Below, one piece after another: positions 1 through 6,985 of a DNA stretch of 64,000 nucleotides (within the stretch, counting starts at the first letter, position 1; every line of letters begins with the position of its first letter). Made by a program: the position numbers and the translations under genes. The notes below the pieces were generated by a model. That model saw nothing but the letters and a program-made list of their open reading frames with translations. It was not told the origin of the DNA and made no database searches. The stretch comes from Saprospirales bacterium GYS_P2D. GTDB taxonomy: Bacteria; Bacteroidota; Bacteroidia; Chitinophagales; Saprospiraceae. The stretch covers positions 675,586 through 739,585 of the forward strand of contig WUUP01000001.1 of the NCBI GenBank assembly GCA_009833045.1, read 5' to 3'.

Positions 1-160
1 CACTTAGCAAGTCTATAAGTAAGGTAGAGTGATTAAACGGCGTCCCTGACGGCCCCTTTTAAATCTGATTTGGAACTGTCTTAGGGGAGGATTTCTTCGC
101 CTGTCATTGACTTACAGCACTATTAATCGTACTTTTAATAGCACTCTAAAGCACACGATC

Positions 161-412
161 ATGATCACGGCAAATGAACTTAAAACACGTGGCGTAAAAG
201 CCATCGAAGAACAACTCAAAGAATCCGACCGTACCGGCATCACTGTCCGTGGCAAAGTAAAATATGTCGCTATGACAGTGGAACAGTATGATCGTCTCAG
301 AGAGGCTGAGATCAGCCTCGCCTATCATGAAGTCATGAAAGAGTATAAGGGTGGGGACTATATAGCAGAAACTGCTGAAGAGCATATCGACAGACTTTGG
401 CCGGAAGAATAA
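161..412 (+). CDS. Type II antitoxin, Phd/YefM-like
   Basis: An 83-residue protein starting MITANELKTRG, which fits the N-terminal DNA-binding half of Phd/YefM antitoxins; the acidic C-terminal part (ETAEEHIDRLWPEE) would be the toxin-neutralising arm. An upstream in-frame TTG at 107 would add 18 residues unlike the family, so ATG 161 is preferred. The stop lies 5 bases before the toxin ATG, the usual antitoxin-first order. Antitoxins of this kind normally repress their own promoter; no clear operator was found upstream. The family call rests on pattern and neighbour, not on a search. Confidence 0.8.
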   Translation: MITANELKTRGVKAIEEQLKESDRTGITVRGKVKYVAMTVEQYDRLREAEISLAYHEVMKEYKGGDYIAETAEEHIDRLWPEE

Positions 413-417
413 ATCCT

Positions 418-690
418 ATGCCAACTATAATTAGTACGAAGCACTATGAAAAGCGTTTCAAAAAATTCAAGAAACAACATCCAGAATTAAGGGATCAATA
501 TATCAAGACTATCAGACTGATAGGTACTGATCCAGCTCACCCCTCTCTCCGCCTGCACAAACTAAAAGGCGGTCTCTCTGACTTCTACTCCGTATCCATC
601 AATATGAAATACCGCATCATCCTCGACTTTATCATCCGAGATGATCAGATCATCCTCATCGATATAGGTAGTCACGAAGAGTTATATTAA
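418..690 (+). CDS. RelE/YafQ-type toxin (mRNA interferase family)
   Basis: A 90-residue basic protein with the RelE-fold pattern: a lysine-rich N-terminal helix (KRFKKFKKQH), the central HKLKGGLSDFYSVSI strand turn, MKYRIIL, and the C-terminal DIGSHEELY that is typical of RelE/StbE toxins. The family cleaves mRNA, usually on the ribosome. ATG 418 follows the antitoxin stop by 5 bases; a TTG at 397 inside the antitoxin would add seven residues and is less likely. The final GSHEELY retains the His and Tyr that often act in catalysis, so the toxin looks intact. Confidence 0.82.
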   Translation: MPTIISTKHYEKRFKKFKKQHPELRDQYIKTIRLIGTDPAHPSLRLHKLKGGLSDFYSVSINMKYRIILDFIIRDDQIILIDIGSHEELY

Positions 691-706
691 AGAGATATTC
701 TGAAAT

Positions 707-1111
707 TTAGAACGGTAGATCGTCCACCTCAGGAGACCCACCGCTATTTGCATCATTGCTGGTATTTGCGTAAGAGTCATTAGGATTTGGCCAAGATGTA
801 TCTGCAGGCGGGGCTGATACGGATGCTGTAGGTCCAGCAGTTTGCTCACGAGCAACCTTCCATGCCTTGACATTCGTATACCATCGGCCATTGTATTCAC
901 GACTTTCGATGTCGATAGACACGATGATCTCGTCGTCCTGCTTGATCGCAAAGGCATCAATATTATTACCCCAGACATCAAAGCATACACTCTTAGGATA
1001 GGTGCCCGGCATCTCTATCACGAATGATTGCTTTCTCCATTGACCATTTCTACCTTCTCCTGTTTGTTCTGGGAGTATCTGAGTGACTCTACCTTTGATT
1101 TCCATCTTCAC
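707..1111 (-). CDS. DUF3127 protein, SSB-like OB fold with acidic tail
   Basis: A 134-residue protein starting MKMEIKGRVTQILPEQTGEG, matching DUF3127 proteins of Bacteroidota, which resemble single-stranded-DNA-binding OB folds. Residues 1-90 carry the beta-rich core (QSFVIEMPG, SVCFDVWG, WYTNVKAWKV). A Gly/Ser/Asn/Pro-rich linker follows and the protein ends EVDDLPF, the same acidic hydrophobic tip that SSB uses to recruit repair and replication partners. A DNA-metabolism accessory role is inferred from this tail. A second ATG two codons in (1105) could be the true start. It is convergent with the toxin gene. Confidence 0.8.
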   Translation of the reverse strand: MKMEIKGRVTQILPEQTGEGRNGQWRKQSFVIEMPGTYPKSVCFDVWGNNIDAFAIKQDDEIIVSIDIESREYNGRWYTNVKAWKVAREQTAGPTASVSAPPADTSWPNPNDSYANTSNDANSGGSPEVDDLPF

Positions 1112-1318
1112 ACATATTTAGCTTGCAATAATATAACATTCTTTCATGTATAGAAAAGAAGTGCTCCAAAAACCATAGTCCTATCGCCCAAAATCAACAT
1201 AGCATCAGATACCCCAGTATTTCTCATTCACATCAGAGCGAATAAAATCGTATCTTAAACTGGGATTATTTTGATTTTAGCTGATTGGTACTGAGTCACA
1301 CCAGAAAAACTTAGTACT

Positions 1319-2140
1319 ATGAAAAACAACTATAGATTCTTTCGCTCAGTGCTCCTCATAGCATTTTTATCTCTATTTGCCCTGAGCCTCATAGGGCAAA
1401 ACAATAGATACTACGTCCTCCAATATCTCAAAGTACCTCCTGTCCAAGAAAATGAGTATCTCCAACTCGAAATGGATGTATGGAAGAAAATGCATCAGGC
1501 ACGCATAGATGCTGGCGTACTCGATGGCTGGCATCTCTATCGGGTCATCTCACCACAGGGCACACAGACAGATTATGATTTCATCACCGTACTCATCTAC
1601 AACAATCCAGAGAAACTGGCCGGCCACTTCGAAAACTATGGCGTCGACTATACCCAAGTCCTCAGCTCGGATGAAATAGCGGCAGCTCTGAAGACTCCAG
1701 AAATCAGAGATCTGGTGTATGAAGAAGTATGGCAGACCATAGACGGCCTCCAAGCTCCAGATAGTGATCAGATGTTTAGATTTCAGCGGTTCAACGCTAT
1801 GAAGACTAATCCTAATCAAGATGATCAAAACTATGTCTCTATCGAGCAAAACTACTGGAAGCCCGTCCATCAACAGCGCATCAAGATGGGATCTATGTAT
1901 GGATGGGGGCTTTATCAGATGATCATCCCTGGTGGCACTGAGCGAGAATACACTTGGGCTACAGTGGACTACTTTGACCGATTCATCGATATTATGAATG
2001 ATGATGAAAACACAAAACTATTTGATAAAATCCATAGAAAGAATGCAGTTAAATATCTCGAAGAGACGGTCCAATCGAGAGACCTCTTACGCACCGAGAT
2101 CAGAGAGCTCATCGACTATATCAATGTGACCAACCTTTAA
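1319..2140 (+). CDS. Secreted protein with two copies of one domain
   Basis: 273 residues with an N-terminal signal peptide (hydrophobic 9-25, ending at ALSLIGQ). Two halves resemble each other: residues 31-96 (YYVLQYLKVPP, then ARIDAGVLDGWHLYRVI, then YDFITVLIY) and 153-220 (FRFQRFNAMK, then QRIKMGSMYGWGLYQMI, then YTWATVDYF). The spacing of beta strands and the WxLY centre recall alpha-beta barrel (Dabb/NIPSNAP-like) folds, but that is only a shape argument. Such proteins occur as unknowns in Bacteroidota. A stem-loop terminator follows, so it is probably monocistronic. Confidence 0.6.
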   Translation: MKNNYRFFRSVLLIAFLSLFALSLIGQNNRYYVLQYLKVPPVQENEYLQLEMDVWKKMHQARIDAGVLDGWHLYRVISPQGTQTDYDFITVLIYNNPEKLAGHFENYGVDYTQVLSSDEIAAALKTPEIRDLVYEEVWQTIDGLQAPDSDQMFRFQRFNAMKTNPNQDDQNYVSIEQNYWKPVHQQRIKMGSMYGWGLYQMIIPGGTEREYTWATVDYFDRFIDIMNDDENTKLFDKIHRKNAVKYLEETVQSRDLLRTEIRELIDYINVTNL

Positions 2141-2153
2141 TTATATCAGCATA

Positions 2154-2190
2154 GAGCATGGTCAGTGGCTTGATCATGCTCTTCTTCTTT
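2154..2190 (+). terminator. Rho-independent terminator after the duplicated-domain protein
   Basis: Stem GAGCATGGTCA pairs with TGATCATGCTC through one G-T wobble (11 bp), with a 6-base loop, followed by TTCTTCTTT. It starts 13 bases after the stop of the gene ending at 2140. Confidence 0.75.
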
Positions 2191-2311
2191 ACATTACTTT
2201 ATATTTGAAAGCAAGTAAAGGCTCCCCATAATAGGATTTTAACAGCTGTTACTAAGTCAATTATTTCAATTCTTAATCAACCTTCGATAAAACGCAAATT
2301 CCGACATCTCA

Positions 2312-2995
2312 ATGAAAAGTAGAATTAAAATTCTGTTTAGCCTTTTAGCTATCATCCAATTTAGCTGTGTACAAAACAATGGAAATTTGCAATTGTCTGC
2401 GATGGAATACTTTGAAACTTTATCAGTCTCTCACATAAGTGAAAAAGATTACGGTGAATTCTCAAGTTTCGAAATTGATGAGACAGAATTAAAAATTAAC
2501 TGGAAAACTATAGTTTGTTATGACGATATAACCTTGAGGATTCCTGCAACATTTAATGAGAGCCAACAGCTCAATCAAGATTCTGTACAAATATATTTTT
2601 ATGAAGGGCCAAATGATATAAGAATTGGAGTCAATAAGCTAAAGATTGACTCAACTTCTAATGCAATTCAAGCATTTCAAAGTGGCTTTCAATATACCAT
2701 AGAAAATGGGTTGCAGTTCAACCTATTAGAAGCACAATATTTTGAATCTAATGAGAGTAATTTTGTCGTTTTTAATTCGAGAATTGGCTTTACATCAAGT
2801 CACAAAAATGGATTCACTCTTCTTTTTTGTGATCAAAGTGATCAATTGCTTGATATTGGTTATTCCTCCTCAAATATTCTTACGGACAAAGATAAAGTCA
2901 TTTTTACGGCAATAATCAATTCTATCACCTACAGGGGTAAGCAAATCATGCCAATGGTAAATAAAATCATTGATCAGAAAAAGATAGAGATTTAA
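2312..2995 (+). CDS. Putative lipoprotein of unknown function, AT-rich
   Basis: 227 residues; the start MKSRIKILFSLLAIIQFSC gives a signal peptide with a plausible lipobox Cys at residue 19. No known domain was recognised. The body is beta-rich with many Asn, Ser and Phe, and has no obvious catalytic motif. The coding sequence is visibly richer in A and T than its neighbours (runs such as AAAATTAAAATT-type codons), which suggests recent acquisition. It is flanked by a terminator upstream and 176 noncoding bases downstream, so it probably stands alone. Confidence 0.55.
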   Translation: MKSRIKILFSLLAIIQFSCVQNNGNLQLSAMEYFETLSVSHISEKDYGEFSSFEIDETELKINWKTIVCYDDITLRIPATFNESQQLNQDSVQIYFYEGPNDIRIGVNKLKIDSTSNAIQAFQSGFQYTIENGLQFNLLEAQYFESNESNFVVFNSRIGFTSSHKNGFTLLFCDQSDQLLDIGYSSSNILTDKDKVIFTAIINSITYRGKQIMPMVNKIIDQKKIEI

Positions 2996-3140
2996 GTGCT
3001 CAATACATAGATCCTGCGCTCGTACCAGAACATCATATAAATCGCTATCTGCAAAGATACCCCACACACATTGTCGTCTGACGGATATATCAGACCCAAC
3101 TCTACGACCACATCCAACTATCCTCGAGACTTATCGTTTG

Positions 3141-3158
3141 TATTAGCTATAGCTAATA
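3141..3158. promoter_or_regulatory. 18-bp perfect palindrome, possible operator
   Basis: TATTAGCTATAGCTAATA is identical to its reverse complement. It lies 13 bases before the ATG at 3172, directly after a TTTG. The position fits an operator overlapping the transcription start or a short hairpin in the 5' leader. No matching copy was noticed elsewhere in the window. Confidence 0.4.
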
Positions 3159-3171
3159 ATAATACACATTC

Positions 3172-3885
3172 ATGACTATAATACTCCTTACCTTTTTAGC
3201 TTCTTTCTTCTCACAGGCGCCGACTGCAGATGCGATCATCCAGAAGAGCATCAAAGCTCATGGTGGTAAAAACTATCAAAAGAAAGCCTTCGCTTTTGAC
3301 TTCAGGGATAAGCACTATAGCTACGAGAATAAGAAAGGACAATACCGATATACTCGATCATTCAGCTCGACTGAGGGTGATGTCCTCGACGTCCTGACTA
3401 ATGATGGATTTACCAGAACGATCAATGTTAAGACTGTGACCTTAGCTCCAGAAAAGGCTAAGGCATACAGTAATTCGGTCAACTCCGTGATCTATTTTGC
3501 TATGCTACCTTACTTTCTCAATGATCCGGCGGTACACGCTGAGCTCCTCGGAGAAACTCAGATCAAGGGCCAAAACTACTATAAAATCCGAGTCACCTTC
3601 AGTCAAGATGGTGGCGGCACGGATCATGACGACATATATGTCTACTGGATCCATACAGATAGCTATCAAGTCGACTATCTCGGCTACTCTTACCATGTTA
3701 ATGGCGGTGGTGTAAGGTTCAGATCAGCATATAATAAGCGCAAGGTGGATGGTGTCCTATTCCAAGACTATATCAACTATAAGCATGATAAATCGACACC
3801 TGTCACCTCCCTCGACGAGCTCTATGAAAGAGGCGGGCTACAAGAGCTCTCCAGAATAGAGCTGAAGAATATCGAATCTTTTTAG
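3172..3885 (+). CDS. DUF6503-like secreted protein
   Basis: 237 residues. A short hydrophobic start (TIILLTFLASFFS) is a probable signal peptide. The motif DAIIQKSIKAHGGKNYQK near residues 20-37 is the typical beginning of DUF6503 and related outer-membrane lipoprotein-like folds in Bacteroidota. The rest is a run of beta strands (YRYTRSFSS, YYKIRVTFSQ, YVYWIHTDSYQVDYLGYSY), consistent with a LolA/LolB-like half barrel. Its substrate is unknown. It lies 27 bases before the amidohydrolase gene and may be co-transcribed with it. Confidence 0.6.
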   Translation: MTIILLTFLASFFSQAPTADAIIQKSIKAHGGKNYQKKAFAFDFRDKHYSYENKKGQYRYTRSFSSTEGDVLDVLTNDGFTRTINVKTVTLAPEKAKAYSNSVNSVIYFAMLPYFLNDPAVHAELLGETQIKGQNYYKIRVTFSQDGGGTDHDDIYVYWIHTDSYQVDYLGYSYHVNGGGVRFRSAYNKRKVDGVLFQDYINYKHDKSTPVTSLDELYERGGLQELSRIELKNIESF

Positions 3886-3912
3886 CTTTATGGCTAAAGC
3901 CAAAAGAATACT

Positions 3913-5019
3913 ATGAGACACATCGCCTTACTGCTACTACTTTGCTGCACACTATCTGTCCTCGATGCACAGCGTCGAGAGCCATTAGATATTACTATTG
4001 ACTGGGAGTCCTACGATCCTCCTTCGACATTGGTCGTACCAGAGCATCATGTCGAGAGCGCTAAGTATCCATTCGTAGATGTGCATAGTCACCACTGGCG
4101 CATGGCCACGATGGACCTCGATCAGCTGATCAGGGAGATGGATAGCCTCAATATGATGGTCAATGTCAACCTCAGTGGAAGAGGAGGCTTAGCACTCAAG
4201 GATATCACTGACAATATCAAAAAACATGGTTACGAAGATCGCTTAGTAGTATTCACTAATATCAATATCCAGTCGATCCTCGAGCCTGACTGGACCGAAA
4301 ATACCGTCAAACAAATAGAATACGATGTCGCTAATGGGGCTCGAGGCCTGAAAATCTATAAGAGTCAAGGCATGACTAATAAAGACAGCCTCGGCAATAG
4401 GGTCAAAATCAATGATCCACGTATCGGCCCCGTCTGGGAGAAATGTGGAGAGCTGGGTATCCCTGTATTGATACATTCTGCTGATCCTAAGCCTTTTTGG
4501 GCACCACATGATAGTCTCAATGAGCGATGGCTCGAACTCAAGCTACGCCCGGGTCGCAAGCGTGCAGATGATGATCCAGCCCCATGGGACACCATCATCG
4601 CTGAGCAGCATGACATCTTTCGCAGACATCCTAATACGACCTTCATCAATGCTCATATGGGCTGGTATCCAAATGATCTCGCCCGACTCGGACGGCTACT
4701 CGATGAGCTGCCTAATGTCTATGTAGAGATCGGAGCTGTGATAGCTGAGCTCGGACGACAGCCTCGCATGGCCAATTGGTTTTTTGAGCAGTATCAGGAC
4801 AGAGTCATGTTTGGCAAGGATTCGTACAAGCCAGAAGAATATCCGACTTACTTTAGAGTCCTCGAGACGGCTGATGAGCACTTTCCTTACTATAAGCGCT
4901 ATCATGCCTACTGGCGGATGTACGGGCTCGACCTGCCTGATCATATCCTCCAGAAACTCTACTATAAGAATGCTCTCAAAGTCATACCTGGTCTCGATCC
5001 AGATATGTGGAATGAGTAG
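3913..5019 (+). CDS. Secreted amidohydrolase (amidohydrolase_2 family)
   Basis: 368 residues with a signal peptide (RHIALLLLLCCTLSVLDAQ). The metal-binding HxH is VDVHSHHW near residues 54-61. Later His and Asp ligands are visible in VLIHSADP, FINAHMGW and FGKDSYKP. This order is that of the TIM-barrel amidohydrolase_2 superfamily, which includes decarboxylases and lactonases. The substrate cannot be read from the sequence. The last 8 bases overlap the glycosyltransferase start, so the two are probably translated from one message. Confidence 0.8.
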   Translation: MRHIALLLLLCCTLSVLDAQRREPLDITIDWESYDPPSTLVVPEHHVESAKYPFVDVHSHHWRMATMDLDQLIREMDSLNMMVNVNLSGRGGLALKDITDNIKKHGYEDRLVVFTNINIQSILEPDWTENTVKQIEYDVANGARGLKIYKSQGMTNKDSLGNRVKINDPRIGPVWEKCGELGIPVLIHSADPKPFWAPHDSLNERWLELKLRPGRKRADDDPAPWDTIIAEQHDIFRRHPNTTFINAHMGWYPNDLARLGRLLDELPNVYVEIGAVIAELGRQPRMANWFFEQYQDRVMFGKDSYKPEEYPTYFRVLETADEHFPYYKRYHAYWRMYGLDLPDHILQKLYYKNALKVIPGLDPDMWNE

Positions 5020-6013
5020 CACGCCGACTGTATCGATACTCATGCCCGTGAGAAATGCGGGTCTATACCTCGAGGAATGTCTCGACTCCATGATCACTCA
5101 GAGCTATACCGACTGGGAGCTCATAGCGATCGATGATCACTCGGATGACAATAGTGCCCAGATCCTTACTGACTATGCTCATCGAGATAAGCGTATCCAT
5201 ACCTATCCTAATGATGGTCGAGGGATCATCCATGCACTTCGACTGGCCTACAGCCACAGCCGTGGCCAGCTGATCACTAGGATGGATGCAGACGACATCA
5301 TGACACCAGATAAGATCGAGCAACTCAGCAGTGATCTCCTACAGCAGGGATCGGGACAAGTAGCGATTGGCGGAGTAGAGTACTTCTCAGAGACAGAGCT
5401 TGGAGATGGCTATGTTCGCTACGCTCAGTGGCTCAATGAACTAACGGCAGCAGGAACTAACTATCAAGATATCTACCGGGAGTGTGTCATCCCATCGCCC
5501 TGCTGGATGCTACATCGAGAGGATCTGGATGTCATTGGGGCCTTTAATCCTGATGTGTACCCCGAGGACTATGACCTGGTATTCAGGATGTATCAAGCTG
5601 GCATCGAGGTGATCCCGAGCACTGCGATACTGCACAGATGGAGAGATCATGGTGAGCGCAGCAGTCGCAATGATCCTAACTATCTGGACAATAGATTTCT
5701 CTCGCTCAAGTGTCATTATTTTCAGCAGATCGACTATGACTCAGAGCGACCGCTGATCGTCTGGGGTGCAGGCAAAAAAGGCAAAGCTATAGTCAAACAG
5801 CTCAGCGAGTGTATCTCTGACATCATCTGGATCACGGATAATCCTAAAAAGCTGGGCAAAGATATCTATGACATTCGGCTACAGCCATCGTCTATCCTCG
5901 ACCAGATATCGGCTGCTCAGCTCATCATAGCCGTGGCTAATCCTACTGAGCAGCAAGAAATCATACATCTACTGGAGCAGCGTTCAGGGTTGAGTTACTA
6001 CCGCTTTTGCTGA
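5012..6013 (+). CDS. Family 2 glycosyltransferase with C-terminal nucleotide-binding-like domain
   Basis: 333 residues from ATG 5012, which begins the GT-A fold directly: STPTVSILMPVRNAG, the DDHSDDNS turn, and the RMDADD metal-binding DxD near residue 91. The acceptor region includes YPEDYDLVFRM. After residue 245 a second domain starts with PLIVWGAGKKGKAIVKQL, a Rossmann Gly-rich loop like that in PglD-type sugar-modifying proteins. Longer upstream readings run through the amidohydrolase in another frame and are not credible. It overlaps the amidohydrolase by 8 bases and the opposing PA14-OmpA gene by 30. Product and acceptor are unknown. Confidence 0.85.
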   Translation: MSSTPTVSILMPVRNAGLYLEECLDSMITQSYTDWELIAIDDHSDDNSAQILTDYAHRDKRIHTYPNDGRGIIHALRLAYSHSRGQLITRMDADDIMTPDKIEQLSSDLLQQGSGQVAIGGVEYFSETELGDGYVRYAQWLNELTAAGTNYQDIYRECVIPSPCWMLHREDLDVIGAFNPDVYPEDYDLVFRMYQAGIEVIPSTAILHRWRDHGERSSRNDPNYLDNRFLSLKCHYFQQIDYDSERPLIVWGAGKKGKAIVKQLSECISDIIWITDNPKKLGKDIYDIRLQPSSILDQISAAQLIIAVANPTEQQEIIHLLEQRSGLSYYRFC

Positions 6014-6886
6014 GTTAAGTGATACCTCGATGACGACTTTCCGATTAGCAGATAGTTCGCCAGAGCGCTCACCAGCTCCATATATGTCCATAATGATATC
6101 GCCAGATAGCTGATCACGGAGATAGTCTCTGACAGCAGCTGCTCTTCTCACCGAGAGAGAGGCATTGTCATTTTCGCTACCGATCTCATCAGCGTATCCT
6201 GTGATCTTGATAGTGAGCGACTCACCCATGATATTGATGACTTGGCTGAGCTGATTGAGCTGGGCGATATGAGATTCTTGGAGTTGATGCTTACCACTTT
6301 CGTGGAATAAGACTATAGGATCGGGAGGAATTTTGACAGGAGGATCTTCTGCTCTGATAAATTTAGACTTGAACTGTACACCCATTTTATCCGGGTATGC
6401 TTGACAGTACCACATCCTGAAATCATGGACACCTGCCTCTAAAAAGATCGAATCAGCGACCAAACTCATAGGCCGCTGGCCACCTGTGAATGAGTAAGCA
6501 TCATCATTGTCCAGTACTACCCAATCATCTACCCACACTTTAGCGCCGTCATCAGAGCGTAGTCCAAATAGGTAGATACCACTGACGTCTATGGTCATCT
6601 GACTCGTGAATATGATCCCAAAAGATTGTGTCAAATCTATACCCGGCATCGGCTCATCTGATGGTCGCCATGGCTGATCGATCTCTGTCCACTCTATAGA
6701 CGTATAAGGTGATAAATCCTTGATATAAGGTGCATACCCTCGTGTGAGTGAGTCTATCGGCAGTTGATATACCATACCCTTGAAGACCTCAAATCTGGGA
6801 TCACGAGGATCCTGAGACCACGCCAGGGCAAGGCACATAAAGAAAATCAGGATCAGTGATAGACAGCGGAGAATCATGAGTAGCAA
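5984..6886 (-). CDS. PA14 domain plus OmpA-like peptidoglycan-binding protein
   Basis: 300 residues with a signal peptide ending near LALAWSQ. Residues about 30-180 look like a PA14 domain: GIIFTSQMTIDVSGIYLFGLRSDDGAKVWVDD is its hallmark, and this beta sandwich often binds carbohydrate. Residues about 190-295 are an OmpA C-terminal domain: SLTIKITGYADEIG, NASLSVRRAAAVRDYL, then GERSGELSANRKVVI, carrying the Asp and Arg that grip peptidoglycan diaminopimelate. It would anchor a glycan-recognising module to the wall from the periplasm or outer membrane. Its 3' end overlaps the opposing glycosyltransferase gene by 30 bases. Confidence 0.82.
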   Translation of the reverse strand: MLLMILRCLSLILIFFMCLALAWSQDPRDPRFEVFKGMVYQLPIDSLTRGYAPYIKDLSPYTSIEWTEIDQPWRPSDEPMPGIDLTQSFGIIFTSQMTIDVSGIYLFGLRSDDGAKVWVDDWVVLDNDDAYSFTGGQRPMSLVADSIFLEAGVHDFRMWYCQAYPDKMGVQFKSKFIRAEDPPVKIPPDPIVLFHESGKHQLQESHIAQLNQLSQVINIMGESLTIKITGYADEIGSENDNASLSVRRAAAVRDYLRDQLSGDIIMDIYGAGERSGELSANRKVVIEVSLNSAKAVVTQP

Positions 6887-6985
6887 ACGAAATATAACTT
6901 CCCATTTAGTATGGCGAGGTAGCAGTTTCTAATTTCTACCCATGCCATCCAGTCCGATTGTAGGCTAAGTGTTAAATTAGTCCTG

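Noticed and set aside
1126-1133. Minus-strand TATTATTG as a promoter of the DUF3127 gene
   Set aside because: One mismatch to TAnnTTTG and no TTTG at the -33 position; too weak to list.
4784-5011. Upstream extension of the glycosyltransferase
   Set aside because: It runs out of frame through the amidohydrolase gene and adds no domain; ATG 5012 begins exactly at the conserved GT-A start.
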